Shown here: piece after piece, positions 35,106-46,448 of the stretch
How the letters are laid out: each line of letters begins with the position of its first letter
Position numbering within the stretch: position 1 is the first letter of the stretch
NCBI GenBank assembly: GCA_949130485.1
Contig: OX422189.1
Span: 2,985,720 to 3,049,719, forward strand
DNA length: 64,000 nt
Origin: Agelas oroides
Lineage: Eukaryota > Porifera > Demospongiae > Agelasida > Agelasidae
Direction: 5' to 3'
Notes under the pieces: model-generated
Told to the model about the DNA's origin: nothing
Seen by the model: the letters and a program-made list of their open reading frames with translations, nothing else
The model's database searches: none
Program-made: the position numbers and the translations under genes

Positions 35106-35838
35106 TACTGTAAAGTTTCTTATATAGGTGCCACCCCAATGTAAGCACCCCCTGGGGCATATCGTAATTTTTCTGTTCCAATTGTAAGCACCCTTGGGCT
35201 TTGGAATGAATTTTCTAAACTGTTGGAACGGAAGTCGCACGTCCATTTACACGCATGTGCTGAGCTCAAGCGAGATGGTGTCCCTGACAGACTACTTCAG
35301 CGGTGTTATTAGTACAGAGGACTACGTCACTGCTTCCTTCAGATCCACGGAACGAGAGAAGAAGACCGTCAAGTGACCTGTGGGGAGACCCACTGAGAAA
35401 GTGCCCACTGGAAAGCAATGGCCAGCCAATGATGAAGAGAACTACCTTGTGGCACCTGTATGTCTACCTGTTGATGGTGAGGAGCCCACTAGTGTCATGT
35501 CCATTTGATGCCAGTACATTGTGAAGCAAAAGCAGCTTGTTGTCCTGCACACCAGACACTACGGAGTTTGTCCCACTGAAAGGAAGTTTGATATTCAGCG
35601 AAAGAACGTTCAGAGGTGGTTGACGAGCTTTTGTAACAGTTACTACGAACAGAGCAACTCCAATCAACAACTTCACACATGCGGCCTGACTGTCCTTTTA
35701 CGGTCTAATACATGTGCTAGGTGCCACTCCAGTTAAAGCACCCTTTTACCATGCGTATATCATTCCCGTTCTAATAAGAAGCGCCTTCTGGTGCTGGAAT
35801 TATTTTTGAGAGGTGCCTATATTAGAGACTTTATGGTA
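35106..35838. mobile_element. Mariner-like element, unit 3 copy
   Basis: Third copy, with the first substitutions and 1-bp loss that distinguish unit 3; here the early stop in the MVSLTDYF frame is relieved (ACGAGAG in place of ATGAGAG). Confidence 0.7.
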
Positions 35839-35969
35839 CCTCAAAAATGAAGAAATGTTAAGCTCATATGTATCACAGTAACTCAACATGAGTTTATTTC
35901 CTCATTTTTGGCTCTGAGCTCCAAGTTAGCAGCATGTAATATGGAACTAGCTTTTTACTAGTTACTTGC

Positions 35970-36053
35970 TGCAGTGTTTTCAAGCTCTGGTTCACTCTCA
36001 GAGCATCAGCTAATGCAGTGGCTCCAGAATATCCAATTTCATTCCCTTCAAGA
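35970..36053 (-). CDS. LRR exon, type B, GC donor (unit 3)
   Basis: Third copy of the exon with the CTGCA|GCAAG donor. Confidence 0.75.
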
Positions 36054-36689
36054 CTGTGGAAGAGTATTCTAGAATCAGTACAAGTAGTGCTTCTGACAAT
36101 AGGGCATTATGTAGGGGTGGCTTCCCGTTAATTCCTTATCTGATTGTGATAATACCCAATTCACTCAAAATTACCGGTGTGTTTAGTTTATCTCAACACA
36201 ATTATTGAGGAACATCCTGAGTAACAGTGTTTGTAGTGAGTGCTGTTTTTGTCAGGTTTTCACACAGCAAGAACTGTAATCAAACTGTACTTATTTTCAC
36301 CAGGAAATAGGCCATATTGTAAGGTCACAACATCAACGTCCATCATAGTCAACTCAACATGAGCTTTAATTGAAGCCGAGCTCTGAGTTAGAGTACGTAA
36401 TGTGGAACTAAAGTTGGTTGTGATCAGGCTGCTTTTGTGGCATTCCTAAATAAAATCAATTCTTTTTCTTTGGTGTACTCAGACTACAGTGGCTGACCAT
36501 TGGGTTCTAGGTACTCAGGTTGTTGGTGCCATAGCAAGTTTCATAGTGCCAATGGAATAAAAAATTGCTATTCTATTGGTATCTCCATTACATCACTGTA
36601 TGTCTCCCTAGTCCAAGGAGATCATAGCCAATGGCATATTGTTCAATGCTCACTTTTCCTGATAGTAAGACACTCAGTTTGCAACTCAC

Positions 36690-36773
36690 TTCAGTTCTTC
36701 CAGTGACTTGTTATGTTGCAGTGCTGTGGCCAGAGCTATGGCTCCAGTGTCAGTCAGTTGATTGTTCCTGAGG
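36690..36773 (-). CDS. LRR exon, type A
   Basis: 84 bp, LRNNQLTDTGAIALATALQH, ends SLEELK. It lies at the switch from the 6.28-kb to the 1.39-kb repeat and has the consensus residues that the unit 1 and 2 copies lost. Confidence 0.85.
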
Positions 36774-37336
36774 CTGTAGTGGGATACAACCAGACACAAA
36801 CACACCACAACACACAAATTTCAAGTTTCTGTTGCCATGGCAATAGTAACTCCTCATTACCAGAGCAGTCATTGATGCTGGTGTGGGCTTCAATTGACAT
36901 TTTATGTGATCATAACTAAAACTCCCACACAAATCATAGCTTGTGCATGGTGACTAGACAATGGCACTATTGTTGCCATGGCAATAGAACATGGCTTTGA
37001 CACATTATTAGTATACAGAAACCCCACATTTCTGATGCTACTATACTGACAATTCAATGGTGCTGGTATAACTTCAGTTGATTCCACGGAATCTCTGATT
37101 ACATTTCCTCCAAGACTATGGAAGATCACATGCATTATGTGGGTGTGGCTTCATGTTAATGTCAAATGGCTATCATAACGACTGGTGATAAAATTCTACA
37201 GCACAATACCTCAAGAAATGTTAATGTATCACAGTAACTCAAGATGAGTTTATTTCCTCATTTTGTAGCATTCTTTATAGCTCCAAATTAGCAGTATGAA
37301 ATATGGAACTAGTTACTTACTATACTAGTTACTTAC

Positions 37337-37420
37337 TTCAGTGTTTTCAAGCTTTGGTTCACTCTCAGAGCATCAGCCAGTGCAGAGGCTCCAGATTCTC
37401 CAATTTCATTCAATTCAAGA
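37337..37420 (-). CDS. LRR exon, type B
   Basis: 84 bp, LELNEIGESGASALADAL, ends SLKTLK; donor AA|GTAAGTAAC. Confidence 0.85.
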
Positions 37421-38067
37421 CTGTGGAAGGGATACCCCAGAATTAGTACAAATAGTGCTTGTTACAATAGGGCATTATGTAGGAGTGGCTTCCTGTTAAT
37501 TGCTCATCTGATTGTGATAATACCCAATTCACTCAAAATTACTGTTGTGTTTAGTTTACAATTATTGAGGAACATGTTGAGTAACAGTGTATGTAGTGAG
37601 TGCTACTGTTGTCAGACTTTCAAACAGCAAGAACAAAACTTGGTTACAATCAGACCGTACTCATGCTCACCTGGAAATAGGCAATATTGTAAAGTCCCAA
37701 CATCAACATCTTTCACAGTCAATTCAACATGAGTTTGATTTGTAGCCGAGCTTTGAGTTAGCAGTATGTAATGTGGAACTGACCTTGAGTGTGATCAGGC
37801 TGTTTTTGTGGCATTCTTGAATTAAAACCAAATATTTATTCTTTTTCTTTTGTGTACTCAGTGGCTGACCAGGTTCAGGTTGTTGTTGGCATAGCAACAA
37901 AACATGGTTTATAATTACATTTGTGCCAAAGGAATAAAGAAATTGCTATTCTACTGGTATCTCCATTACATCACTGTATGTCTCCCTAGTCCAAGGAGAT
38001 CATAGCCAATGGCATATTGTTCAATGCTCACTTTTCCTGATAGCAAGACACTCAGTTTGCAACTCAC

Positions 38068-38151
38068 TTCAGTTCTTCCAGTGACTTGTTATGTTGCAGT
38101 GCTGTGGCCAGAGCTATAGCTCCAGTGTCAGTCAGTCGATTGTTCCTGAGG
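38068..38151 (-). CDS. LRR exon, type A
   Basis: 84 bp, LRNNRLTDTGAIALATALQH, ends SLEELK. Confidence 0.85.
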
Positions 38152-38721
38152 CTGTAGTGGGATACAACCAGACACAAACACACCACAACAAACAATTTCA
38201 AGTTTCTGTTGCCATGGCAATAGTAACTCCTCATTACCAGAGCAGTCATTGATGCTGGTGTGGGCTTCAATTGACATTTTATGTGATCATAACTAAAACT
38301 CCCACACAAATCATAGCTTGTGCATGGTGACTAGACAATGGGCACTGTTGTTGCCATGGCAATAGAACATGGCTTTGACACATTATTAGTATACAGAAAC
38401 CCCACATTTCTGATGCTACTATACTGACAATTCAATGGTGCTGGTATAACTTCAGTTGATTCCACGGAATCTCTGATTACATTTCCTCCAAGACTATGGA
38501 AGATCACATGCATTATGTGGGTGTGGCTTCGTGTTAATGTCAAATGGCTATCATAACGACTGGTGATAAAGTTCCACAGCATAATACCTCAAGAAATGTT
38601 AAGCTCATATGTATCACAGTAACTCAACATGAGTTTATTTCCTCATTTTGTAGCATTCTTTGTAGCTCCAAATGAGCAGTATGAAATATGGAACTAGTTA
38701 CTTACTATACTAGTTACTTAC

Positions 38722-38805
38722 GTCAGTGTTTTCAAGCTTTGGTTCACTCTCAGAGCATCAGCCAGTGCAGACGCTCCAGATTCTCCAATTCCATTCCATC
38801 CAAGA
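38722..38805 (-). CDS. LRR exon, type B
   Basis: 84 bp, LGWNGIGESGASALADAL, ends SLKTLT; donor AC|GTAAGTAAC. Confidence 0.85.
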
Positions 38806-39461
38806 CTGTGGAAGGGATACCCCAGAATTAGTACAAATAGTGCTTGTTACAATAGGGCATTATGTAGGAGTGGCTTCCTGTTAATTGCTCATCTGATTGT
38901 GATAATAGTCATAATACCCAATTCACTCAAAATTACTGTTGTGTTTAGTTTACAATTATTGAGGAACATGTTGAGTAACAGTGTATGTAGTGAGTGCTAC
39001 TGTTGTCAGACTTTCACACAGCAAGAACAAAACTTGATTACAATCAGACCGTACTCATGCTCACCTGGAAATAGGCAATATTGTAAAGTCCCAACATCAA
39101 CATCTTTCACAGTCAATTCAACATGAGTTTGATTTGTAGCCGAGCTTTGAGTTAGCAGTATGTAATGTGGAACTGACCTTGAGTGTGATCAGGCTGTTTT
39201 TGTGGCATTCTTGAATTAAAACCAAATATTTATTCTTTTTCTTTTGTGTACTCAGTGGCTGACCAGGTTCAGGTTGTTGTTGGCATAGCAACAAAACATG
39301 GTTTATAATTACATTTGTGCCAAAGGAATAAAGAAATTGCTATTCTACTGGTATCTCCATTACATCACTGTATGTCTCCCTAGTCCAAGGAGATCATAGC
39401 CAATGGCATATTGTTCAATGCTCACTTTTCCTGATAGCAAGACACTCAGTTTGCAACTCAC

Positions 39462-39545
39462 TTCAGTCCTTCCAGTGACTTGTTATGTTGCAGTGCTATG
39501 GCCAGAGCTATGGCTCCAGTGTCAGTCAGTTGATTGTGGCTGAGG
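39462..39545 (-). CDS. LRR exon, type A
   Basis: 84 bp, LSHNQLTDTGAIALAIALQH, ends SLEGLK. Confidence 0.85.
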
Positions 39546-40110
39546 CTGTAGTGAGATACAACCAGACACAAACACACAACAAACAAATTTCAAGTTTCTG
39601 TTGCCATGGCAATAATAACTCCTCATTATCAGAGCAGTAGTCATTGATGCTGGTGTGGGCTTCAATTGACATTTTATGTCATCATAACTAAAACTCCCAC
39701 ACAAATCATAGCTTGTGCATGGTGACTAGACAATGGGCACTGTTGTTGCCATGGCAATAGAACATGGCTTTGACACATATTAGTATACAGAAACCCCACA
39801 TTTCTGATGCTACTGTACTGACAATTCAATGGTGCTGGTATAACTTCAGTTGATTCCACGGAATCTCTGATTACATTTCCTCCAAGACTATGGAAGATCA
39901 CATGCATTATGTGGGTGTGGCTTCGTGTTAATGTCAAATGGCTATCATAACGACTGGTGATAAAGTTCCACAGCACAATACCTCAAAAAATATTAAGCTC
40001 ATATGTATCACAGTAACTCAAGATGAGTTTATTTCCTCATTTTGTAGCATTCTTTGTAGCTCCAAATTAGCAGTATGAAATATGGAACTAGTTACTTACT
40101 AGTTACTTAC

Positions 40111-40194
40111 GTCAGTGTTTTCAAGCTTTGGTTCACTCTCAGAGCATCAGCCAGTGCAGACGCTCCAGATTCTCCAATTTTATTCAATTCAAGA
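40111..40194 (-). CDS. LRR exon, type B
   Basis: 84 bp, LELNKIGESGASALADAL, ends SLKTLT; donor AC|GTAAGTAAC. Confidence 0.85.
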
Positions 40195-40424
40195 CTGTGG
40201 AAGGGATACCCCAGAATTAGTACAAATAGTGCTTGTTACAATAGGGCATTATGTAGGAGTGGCTTCCTGTTAATTGCTTATCTGATTGTGATAATACCCA
40301 ATTCACTCAAAATTACTGTTGTGTTTAGTTTATCTCAACACAATTATTGAGGAACATGTTGAGTAACAGTGTATGTATAGTGAGTGGTGTTGCTGTCAGA
40401 CTTTCACACAGTAAGAACAAAACT

Positions 40425-40463
40425 TTAATCCAGTGACAGTGAATAGATTGTCTCGGAGGCTGT
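40425..40463 (-). pseudogene. Truncated type A LRR exon
   Basis: The acceptor side is intact (CTACAG then a reading of LRDNLFTVTG), but the middle and donor half are deleted. A relict of the next 1.39-kb unit. Confidence 0.65.
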
Positions 40464-40799
40464 AGTGGGATACAACCAGACACAAACACACAACAAACAA
40501 ATTTCAAGTTTCTGTTGCCATGGCAATAATAACTCCTCATTATCAGAGCAGTAGTCATTGATGCTGGTGTGGGCTTCAATTGACATTTTATGTGATCATA
40601 ACTAAAACTCCCACACAAATCATAGCTTGTGCATGGTGACTAGACAATGGGCACTGTTGTTTCCATGGAAACAGAACATGGCTTTGACACATTATTAGTA
40701 TACAGAAACCCCACATTTCTGATGCTACTGTACTGACAATTCAATGGTGCTGGTATAACTTCAGTTGACTGATATCAAGGAGATTGCACGGGATCTCAA

Positions 40800-42003
40800 A
40801 TTACATTAATGCCAATTTCCACCCGCCTGACAAGTTTTTAATAATGGTCACGTGACTTTTTTGCACATGCCTGCACATTTATCTTTATAGCCAGTGCCTC
40901 ATGTCGACTTTTCAATATTTGCTGTTCCGTTCAGTATCAGTAGCTTGTCCCTACCAGAAGGTGCCAGCACTCAAAGAGAATGTTGTCGTAAGTCTTCAAA
41001 AGCGACAAAACCCAAACAGCCTACTATCTGTTGCTGTGCAAACTCTTTGAGAAGACTACCGCCATGGTTGCAAACTCACTTGAGCTGAAAGCTCCTCAGA
41101 CTGTCACAGATCTGTATCAACAAAAATACAGTGTCAGACATTTTGCCAAGTTGTGACTTAAATTGTATGAATGCAAGCCAGACCCTTTCCATTCTGCAAC
41201 ATATCGAATACTGGAAGCAATCGGCACTGCAGAACAGATAGGGTCTGCCTTGTGGGACTAAGCCAAGGGTTTATAAGCATAAGCAAAAGCAGATGCAGCC
41301 ATCTTCAAACAAGCAAAAATTGATGGTACAAAAGTCAGTAATTAATATTAAATAGCTGACACGTGCATGGTTTGGGTAGAAAAAAAATTGCCTGTGAAAC
41401 AATTAATTTTATTATTATGGCCTGATTGTTTAAAAATGAGTTTACCTGGAATTACCCAGTTACCAATGAAAATCCCAATAGCACAGTTAGGCTAATATTA
41501 AGGGATTCCCCAGGACTGGTGGTTTAATGTCCCCTCCAAAGAAAAACATTTTACTCCAATTTTTGGAGTAGGCTACATTAGGTTAAATTGTGGTCATATG
41601 ATTCATAGTAAATTCATGGATTGAACCTCTTGTAGATCTTACATCCTCAAGAATTGCAATTGTAAAAGTGTGCTTGCTAGGTAATTAAGCAAATAGCTAG
41701 TTTTTCTTAGAATGGTGTACAGGAAGACCACAAGGAGGCCAGCTGTTTCAAGAAGTGAGGAATCCAATGAAGATTTGCATTGATGATAATTTTGTGGATG
41801 ACACTTTTTAGCATCCTTACATGTATGTTCACTGTATTGCTGTTTCATAACTGCAGAGAATTGGCTTTATTAAGACACTGGCTGACAAAGAATTAAGATT
41901 CATTGTAAATTTCTGGATTTGAATTTCTTAAGATAAGATTGAATCATACATTAGAGTAACAGTGGTGTACACAATAGTTATTGGATGCCCATGTGGTACT
42001 TAC
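40800..42003. other. Intron with an unidentified decayed coding remnant
   Basis: At about 41060-41320 on the plus strand a broken frame reads MVANSLELKAPQTVTDLYQQ, then stop, then further coding-like text. No family is recognised and several stops interrupt it. Nothing else found. Confidence 0.3.
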
Positions 42004-42099
42004 TTCAATGTTTTAAAGTTTTTGAACACTCTCGGATCAGCCAGTGGAATGGCTCCGCCATCCCCAATATCTCTCCACTGGATCTCATCCCATTCATGA
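42004..42099 (-). CDS. LRR exon, type C (96 bp)
   Basis: Reads HEWDEIQWRDIGDGGAIPLA and ends FKTLK. Longer type with a WRDIGDxGAI core; one residue shorter in the helix (ADPRV) than the 58175 version. Acceptor ATTTAG. Confidence 0.75.
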
Positions 42100-42276
42100 C
42101 TAAATATACATCAGGAGGTAAAATGAAACACAGATACGTGTATGTAGTGTATGTATTCCATTCATAGCATCCAACACCTACATTCCTGCAGTAGTTGTAG
42201 CTACTCCTAAAATGAGGCAGCCTAACCCTAGAGTACCTATACAGTTCTCTTCAGAGCATCAAGTTTATAAACTTAC

Positions 42277-42360
42277 ATCAATTCTTTTAGTGACTTGTTT
42301 TGTTGCAGTGATCTGGCCAGAGCTATGGCTCCAGTGGAAGTCAAAGAATTGTGGCAGACA
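42277..42360 (-). CDS. LRR exon, type A
   Basis: 84 bp, VCHNSLTSTGAIALARSLQQ, ends SLKELM; donor AT|GTAAGTT. Confidence 0.8.
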
Positions 42361-42936
42361 CTGTAGTGGAGGTTATATGTACTTGCAGATAGTGACTGAC
42401 TTCTCAGGAATACTTTAGGAGCAGACATTTTCACAAGCTAGTGTGTAAAGGACTGGGTAAAGATCTCACCATGACTCAAGCCTCATACATTCAAACACAC
42501 CTACATCTGAGTACGGTGGCTGACCAATTGGGTTCAAGACATTGTTGTTGCCATGGCATACATTTGTGCCTATGGATTCTACTGGCATTGTTGTTGCCAT
42601 AGGAACAGAACATGGTTTACTCATCAGCTATTAGAAGAAACCCCACATTCCTGCTGCTACTGTAGTGATGACCCAATGGTGCTGGTATAACCATATACCT
42701 TGCTTTCTAGGTCTTTATATTTCTTGAAGCTAAGAAAACGTATCTATGCAGCTGCAGCAACAATAGGCTTTATAAAGCTAAATATGTATCAGCTCTTTCT
42801 CCAATGGTACAACTAGAGATGCCATTCAATGCACATGTAAGACACGGCCCACTACATTTCTGCTAAATTCTTGGCATAGATACATTTTGTGTTTCTTTCT
42901 TTGTGCACTATTTTCCTGTGCTCGCATGTACTTATT

Positions 42937-42956
42937 ACAGCCTGGGTACGAGGCTA
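42937..42956. mobile_element. Deletion remnant of a TAGYCTCG MITE
   Basis: Only ACAGCCTGGGTACGAGGCTA remains between perfect 9-bp target duplications GTACTTATT (42928-42936, 42957-42965). The paralogous locus at 43889 keeps the element. Confidence 0.85.
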
Positions 42957-43271
42957 GTACTTATTATGCTCAAAATTGTGTAAGTGTAATGTGTGCCTCC
43001 CTAGTGTCTGAGTATGGTGGCTGACCAATTGAGTTCCAGGCATTGCCATAGGAAACAAAACATGGTAAAATGGAAATTGCTAATCTACTGGAAACTTCTT
43101 ACCACCAATGATGCTTTAAGGAATTCACAAGTGTCCACATTATGAGGAAAGTGTACATAATTACTAACATAGTCCAATGTCACCCAGCCCAAGGAGATCA
43201 CACAGGGACCATACGTATCACCCAGGCCAAAACCTATATTTTACTACATGTATAGAGAACTAAATAGTTAC

Positions 43272-43355
43272 TTCAGTATTTTCAAGCTCTGGTTCACTCT
43301 CAGACCATCAGCCAGTGCAGTGGCTCCAGAATCTCCAATTTCATTTCCTTCAAGG
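43272..43355 (-). CDS. LRR exon, type B
   Basis: 84 bp, LEGNEIGDSGATALADGL, ends SLKILK. First of a 1,017-bp duplicated pair with 44289. Confidence 0.85.
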
Positions 43356-43576
43356 CTGTGGAAAAGAGTATTCCAGAGTTAGTGCATGGAGTAAAAACAA
43401 AATAATGGAAGAGTGAGTGAGTCCAACCTAACCTACATTTATGCCATCACTAAGAGTCAGTGGAGAAGGAGGGAATATGTATGGTAGAAATAACAGAGCC
43501 ATTAAATTTATATAAGTACCATGTATTGTTCAACACTCACATTTCCTGACAGCAAGACACTCAGTGTGTAACTCAC

Positions 43577-43660
43577 TTCAGTTCTTCCAGTGATTTGTTA
43601 TGTTGCAGTGCTCTGGCCAGAGCTATGGCTCCAGTGTCAGTCAGACCACTGTGGTTTAGG
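43577..43660 (-). CDS. LRR exon, type A
   Basis: 84 bp, LNHSGLTDTGAIALARALQH, ends SLEELK. Confidence 0.85.
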
Positions 43661-43888
43661 CTGCAGTGGGGTAACACACTTGAGTTAATTTCTGTTGCTA
43701 TGGCAAGGACAATTCTTCATCACCAGAGGAACCAATGATAATGGTAAATGGCTTCAAAATCAGAAGTTGACACAGCATTCAAATTCACACACAATGCGTG
43801 TGAGTATGATGGCCAAAAGAGAACATCAACAAATTATATCTGTATGCATTCTTTGTGCACTATGCTCCTGTGCTCACATGTACTGATT

Positions 43889-43954
43889 TAGCCTCGTACC
43901 CAGGCTGTTAATGAGGAGAAACGTTTCTCCTACGAACAGCCTGGGACGAGGCTA
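43889..43954. mobile_element. TAGYCTCG-family MITE
   Basis: TAGCCTCGTACCCAGGCTGT and complement; flanks GTACTGATT and GTGCTGATT (8 of 9 identical). Confidence 0.85.
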
Positions 43955-44288
43955 GTGCTGATTATGCTCAAAATTGTGTAAGTGTAATGTGTGCCTCTCT
44001 AGTGTCTGAGTATGGTGGCTGACCAATTGGGTTTCATTCATTGGCAAAGGAAACAAAACATGGTACATTTATAGAAATGGAAATGGCTATTCTACTGGAA
44101 ACTTCTTACCACCAATGATGCTTTAAGGAATTCACAAGTGTCCACATTATGAGGAAAGTGTACATAATTACTAACACTAGTCTCCCTAGTCCAATGTCAC
44201 CCAGCCCAAGGAGATCACACAGGGACCATACGTATCACCCAGGCCAAAACCTATATTTTACTACATGTATAGAGAACTAAATAGTTAC

Positions 44289-44372
44289 TTCAGTATTTTC
44301 AAGCTCTGGTTCACTCTCAGAGCATTAGCCAGTGCAGTGGCTCCAGAATCTCCAATTTCATTTCCTTCAAGG
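44289..44372 (-). CDS. LRR exon, type B
   Basis: 84 bp, LEGNEIGDSGATALANAL, ends SLKILK; nearly the 43272 exon. Confidence 0.85.
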
Positions 44373-44469
44373 CTGTGGAAAAGAGTATTCCAGAGTTAGT
44401 GCGTGGAGTAAAAACAAATTAATGGAAGAGCGAGTGAGTCCGACCTAACCTAGACTTATGCCATCATCA

Positions 44470-44989
44470 ACCCTTTAAACACTGAATTTTTTTCACTGGA
44501 GATTAGTTTTAGCCTAAACATGCCTTTAATGCACCGTATCTCCATTTGTGTCAAAGCTCTGACTCCAAAACTGAGCCCAACTCCACTTCCAGCCTTAGCA
44601 AGCAGACATGTGACCTTAACCACGCCCCCTCATTAACGAGCATGCAATGGTCAGCACTCTCGATTGGCAAACACCCGCTTAGAGCCCAAGAAGCCTTCCC
44701 TGCCAGAAATGAACCCCCTGAAAGGTGAGAGTAGCATTTTCTAAGCCTGCTCATGCAGCCAGGCCAAGAGTTGGCCCACCCGGTGCCAACCACGGTCCTT
44801 TTGCAGCCAAGCCTAGCAGCTGCCATGTGCACAGCACCCTGCGGGTGACCCCACCCACCTCCCCCTGTCCCACCCTTTCTGCCGACGCAGAACCTGCGCG
44901 CCAGCGCGCAGAGACTATCTTTTCTGCGCAGTGCGCAGTATGACGTTATCAAAAGTGTACTATAGGGTTTAAAGGGTTAAGAGTCAGTG
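44470..44989. mobile_element. ACCCTTTAAAC transposon, about 510 bp, complete
   Basis: Ends ACCCTTTAAAC and GTTTAAAGGGT. The sister duplication at 43441-43460 reads ATGCCATCACTAAGAGTCAG; here the same words are split by the element. The spacing of exons (1,527 against 1,017 bp) gives an insert of about 510 bp. The GC-rich right half (GGTGGGTGGGGTCACC in complement) equals the truncated copy at 18895. No transposase. Confidence 0.8.
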
Positions 44990-45103
44990 GAGTAGGAGGA
45001 AGCATGTATGGTAGAAATAATAGAGCCATTAAATTTATATACGTACCATGTATTGTTCAACACTCACTTTTCCTGATAGCAAGACACTCAGTTTGTAACT
45101 CAC

Positions 45104-45187
45104 TTCAGTTCTTCCAGTGACTTGTTATGTTGCAGTGCTCTGGCCAGAGCTGTGGCTCCAATTAGAGTCAGACCACTGTGGTTTAGG
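45104..45187 (-). CDS. LRR exon, type A
   Basis: 84 bp, LNHSGLTLIGATALARALQH, ends SLEELK. Confidence 0.85.
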
Positions 45188-45366
45188 CTGCAGTGGGTTA
45201 CGTAACACAGTGAAGATAAAAGACACAGATTTTCTCTACACATCCAAACGATGCCCATAACAATGTACACAACTGTAAACATGCAAATGCTCACCTCAAT
45301 CACCACATATACATACCCACAGTAATTAGTGCATGCATGGTCATGTGGAGCCCAAAATGTACTTAC

Positions 45367-45462
45367 TTCAATGTTTCAAAGTTCTTGAACACTCTTGGAT
45401 CTGCCAGTGCAATGGCTCCCTCATCCCCAATATCTCTCCACTGAATCTCATCCCGTTCAAGA
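45367..45462 (-). CDS. LRR exon, type C (96 bp)
   Basis: Reads LERDEIQWRDIGDEGAIALA and ends FETLK. Forms a C-A pair with 45540 that duplicates the 42004-42360 pair. Confidence 0.8.
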
Positions 45463-45539
45463 CTATATGTATATATTGGGAAGTAAAACAAAACACGGAT
45501 ACATGTATGTGTCAGACTATCAATAAATTTACAACTTAC

Positions 45540-45623
45540 TTAAATTCTTTCAGTGAAGTGTTGTGTTGCAGTGCTCTGGCCAGAGCTATGGCTCCAGTGG
45601 AAGTCAGAGAGTTGTAGCAGACA
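45540..45623 (-). CDS. LRR exon, type A
   Basis: 84 bp, VCYNSLTSTGAIALARALQH, ends SLKEFK. Confidence 0.8.
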   Translation of the reverse strand, partial: CLLQLSDFHWSHSSGQSTATQHFTERI

Positions 45624-46341
45624 CTGTAGTGGAGGTTATGCATGCAGAGAGTGATTGACTAATCAGAGCTACTTTCCATGAGCTAAAATGGAAAGGTTAG
45701 GTGAGAACTATGCTTCATACTTTAAGCAAGCAACACTATCATAGTTCTGTATTGTACTCACACCATCAAATGTATGATTATTTACAGCTGAGGCAGGCTG
45801 CTCTGAGCATTAAAGCAAGTATAACCACTCAGCATGCCCACATGGATGTACAGGATGAACTCAGCTTTGTTAAATACAGAAAAGGGTATTGCTACTTCAT
45901 TTCAAGGTGCTTGGGGAGAGTAGGGTGTTTGGTGGTGCACTCATCAAACCAGTGGTTTAGCCAGACCCAGGCCTGGGCAGCTCAGCACTGTGCCTGGGCA
46001 ATTCAACCTGGGTAATGTGCACGCATGCTACTCAGCTAGCTTAGTGTAGCCACTGTGCAGGGTTGTAATGACAGTATCGAGAAGTCAAGTGCTCCTGCCT
46101 AAACCCTTGTCAATAAAACCGACAGACTTACTGCACTCTGTGTTGAGCTGGTGTGTCAAACATGTTACCATGCCCCCACATTGATAGCCATGCCCCTTTG
46201 GTGTTGCTTACTTGTGCCTGGTCTCCTGGCTATGCATGCCAATTGCATAAACCATCAACTTGCCACAGGTATATGTATTGATTTTGGGCGGCCTGAACCT
46301 ACAGCAATTACAGTGCATCAATCAGTCTTCCACCTACGTAC

Positions 46342-46425
46342 TTCAGTTTTTCCAGTGACTTGTTTTGTTGCAGTGCTCTGGCCAGAGCTATGGCTCCAGT
46401 GTCAGTCAGACTACTGTGGTAGAGA
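46342..46425 (-). CDS. LRR exon, type A
   Basis: 84 bp, LYHSSLTDTGAIALARALQQ, ends SLEKLK; donor AA|GTACGTAGG. Confidence 0.8.
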
Positions 46426-46448
46426 CTATAGTGAGAAATGACATACTG

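Larger units (their letters stand above)
21323..36720. repeat. 6,278-bp tandem repeat, about 2.4 copies
   Basis: Copies begin at 21323, 27601 and 33879; the third stops at about 36720, where it passes into the 1.39-kb repeat family. Copies 1 and 2 appear identical wherever I compared them. Copy 3 has a few substitutions after 35250, a 1-bp loss near 35380 and a 9-bp loss near 36545. Each full copy has three LRR exons (B, A, B) and the same set of nested transposons. Confidence 0.95.
36690..40200. repeat. 1.39-kb tandem repeat, about 2.5-3 copies, one A and one B exon each
   Basis: A exons at 36690, 38068 and 39462 and B exons at 37337, 38722 and 40111 are spaced 1378-1394 bp. The introns between them align closely. 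Confidence 0.9.

Noticed and set aside
21323-40200. CRISPR-like array because of regular repeats
   Set aside because: Repeats are kilobase-sized units with eukaryotic exons, not short repeats with unique spacers.
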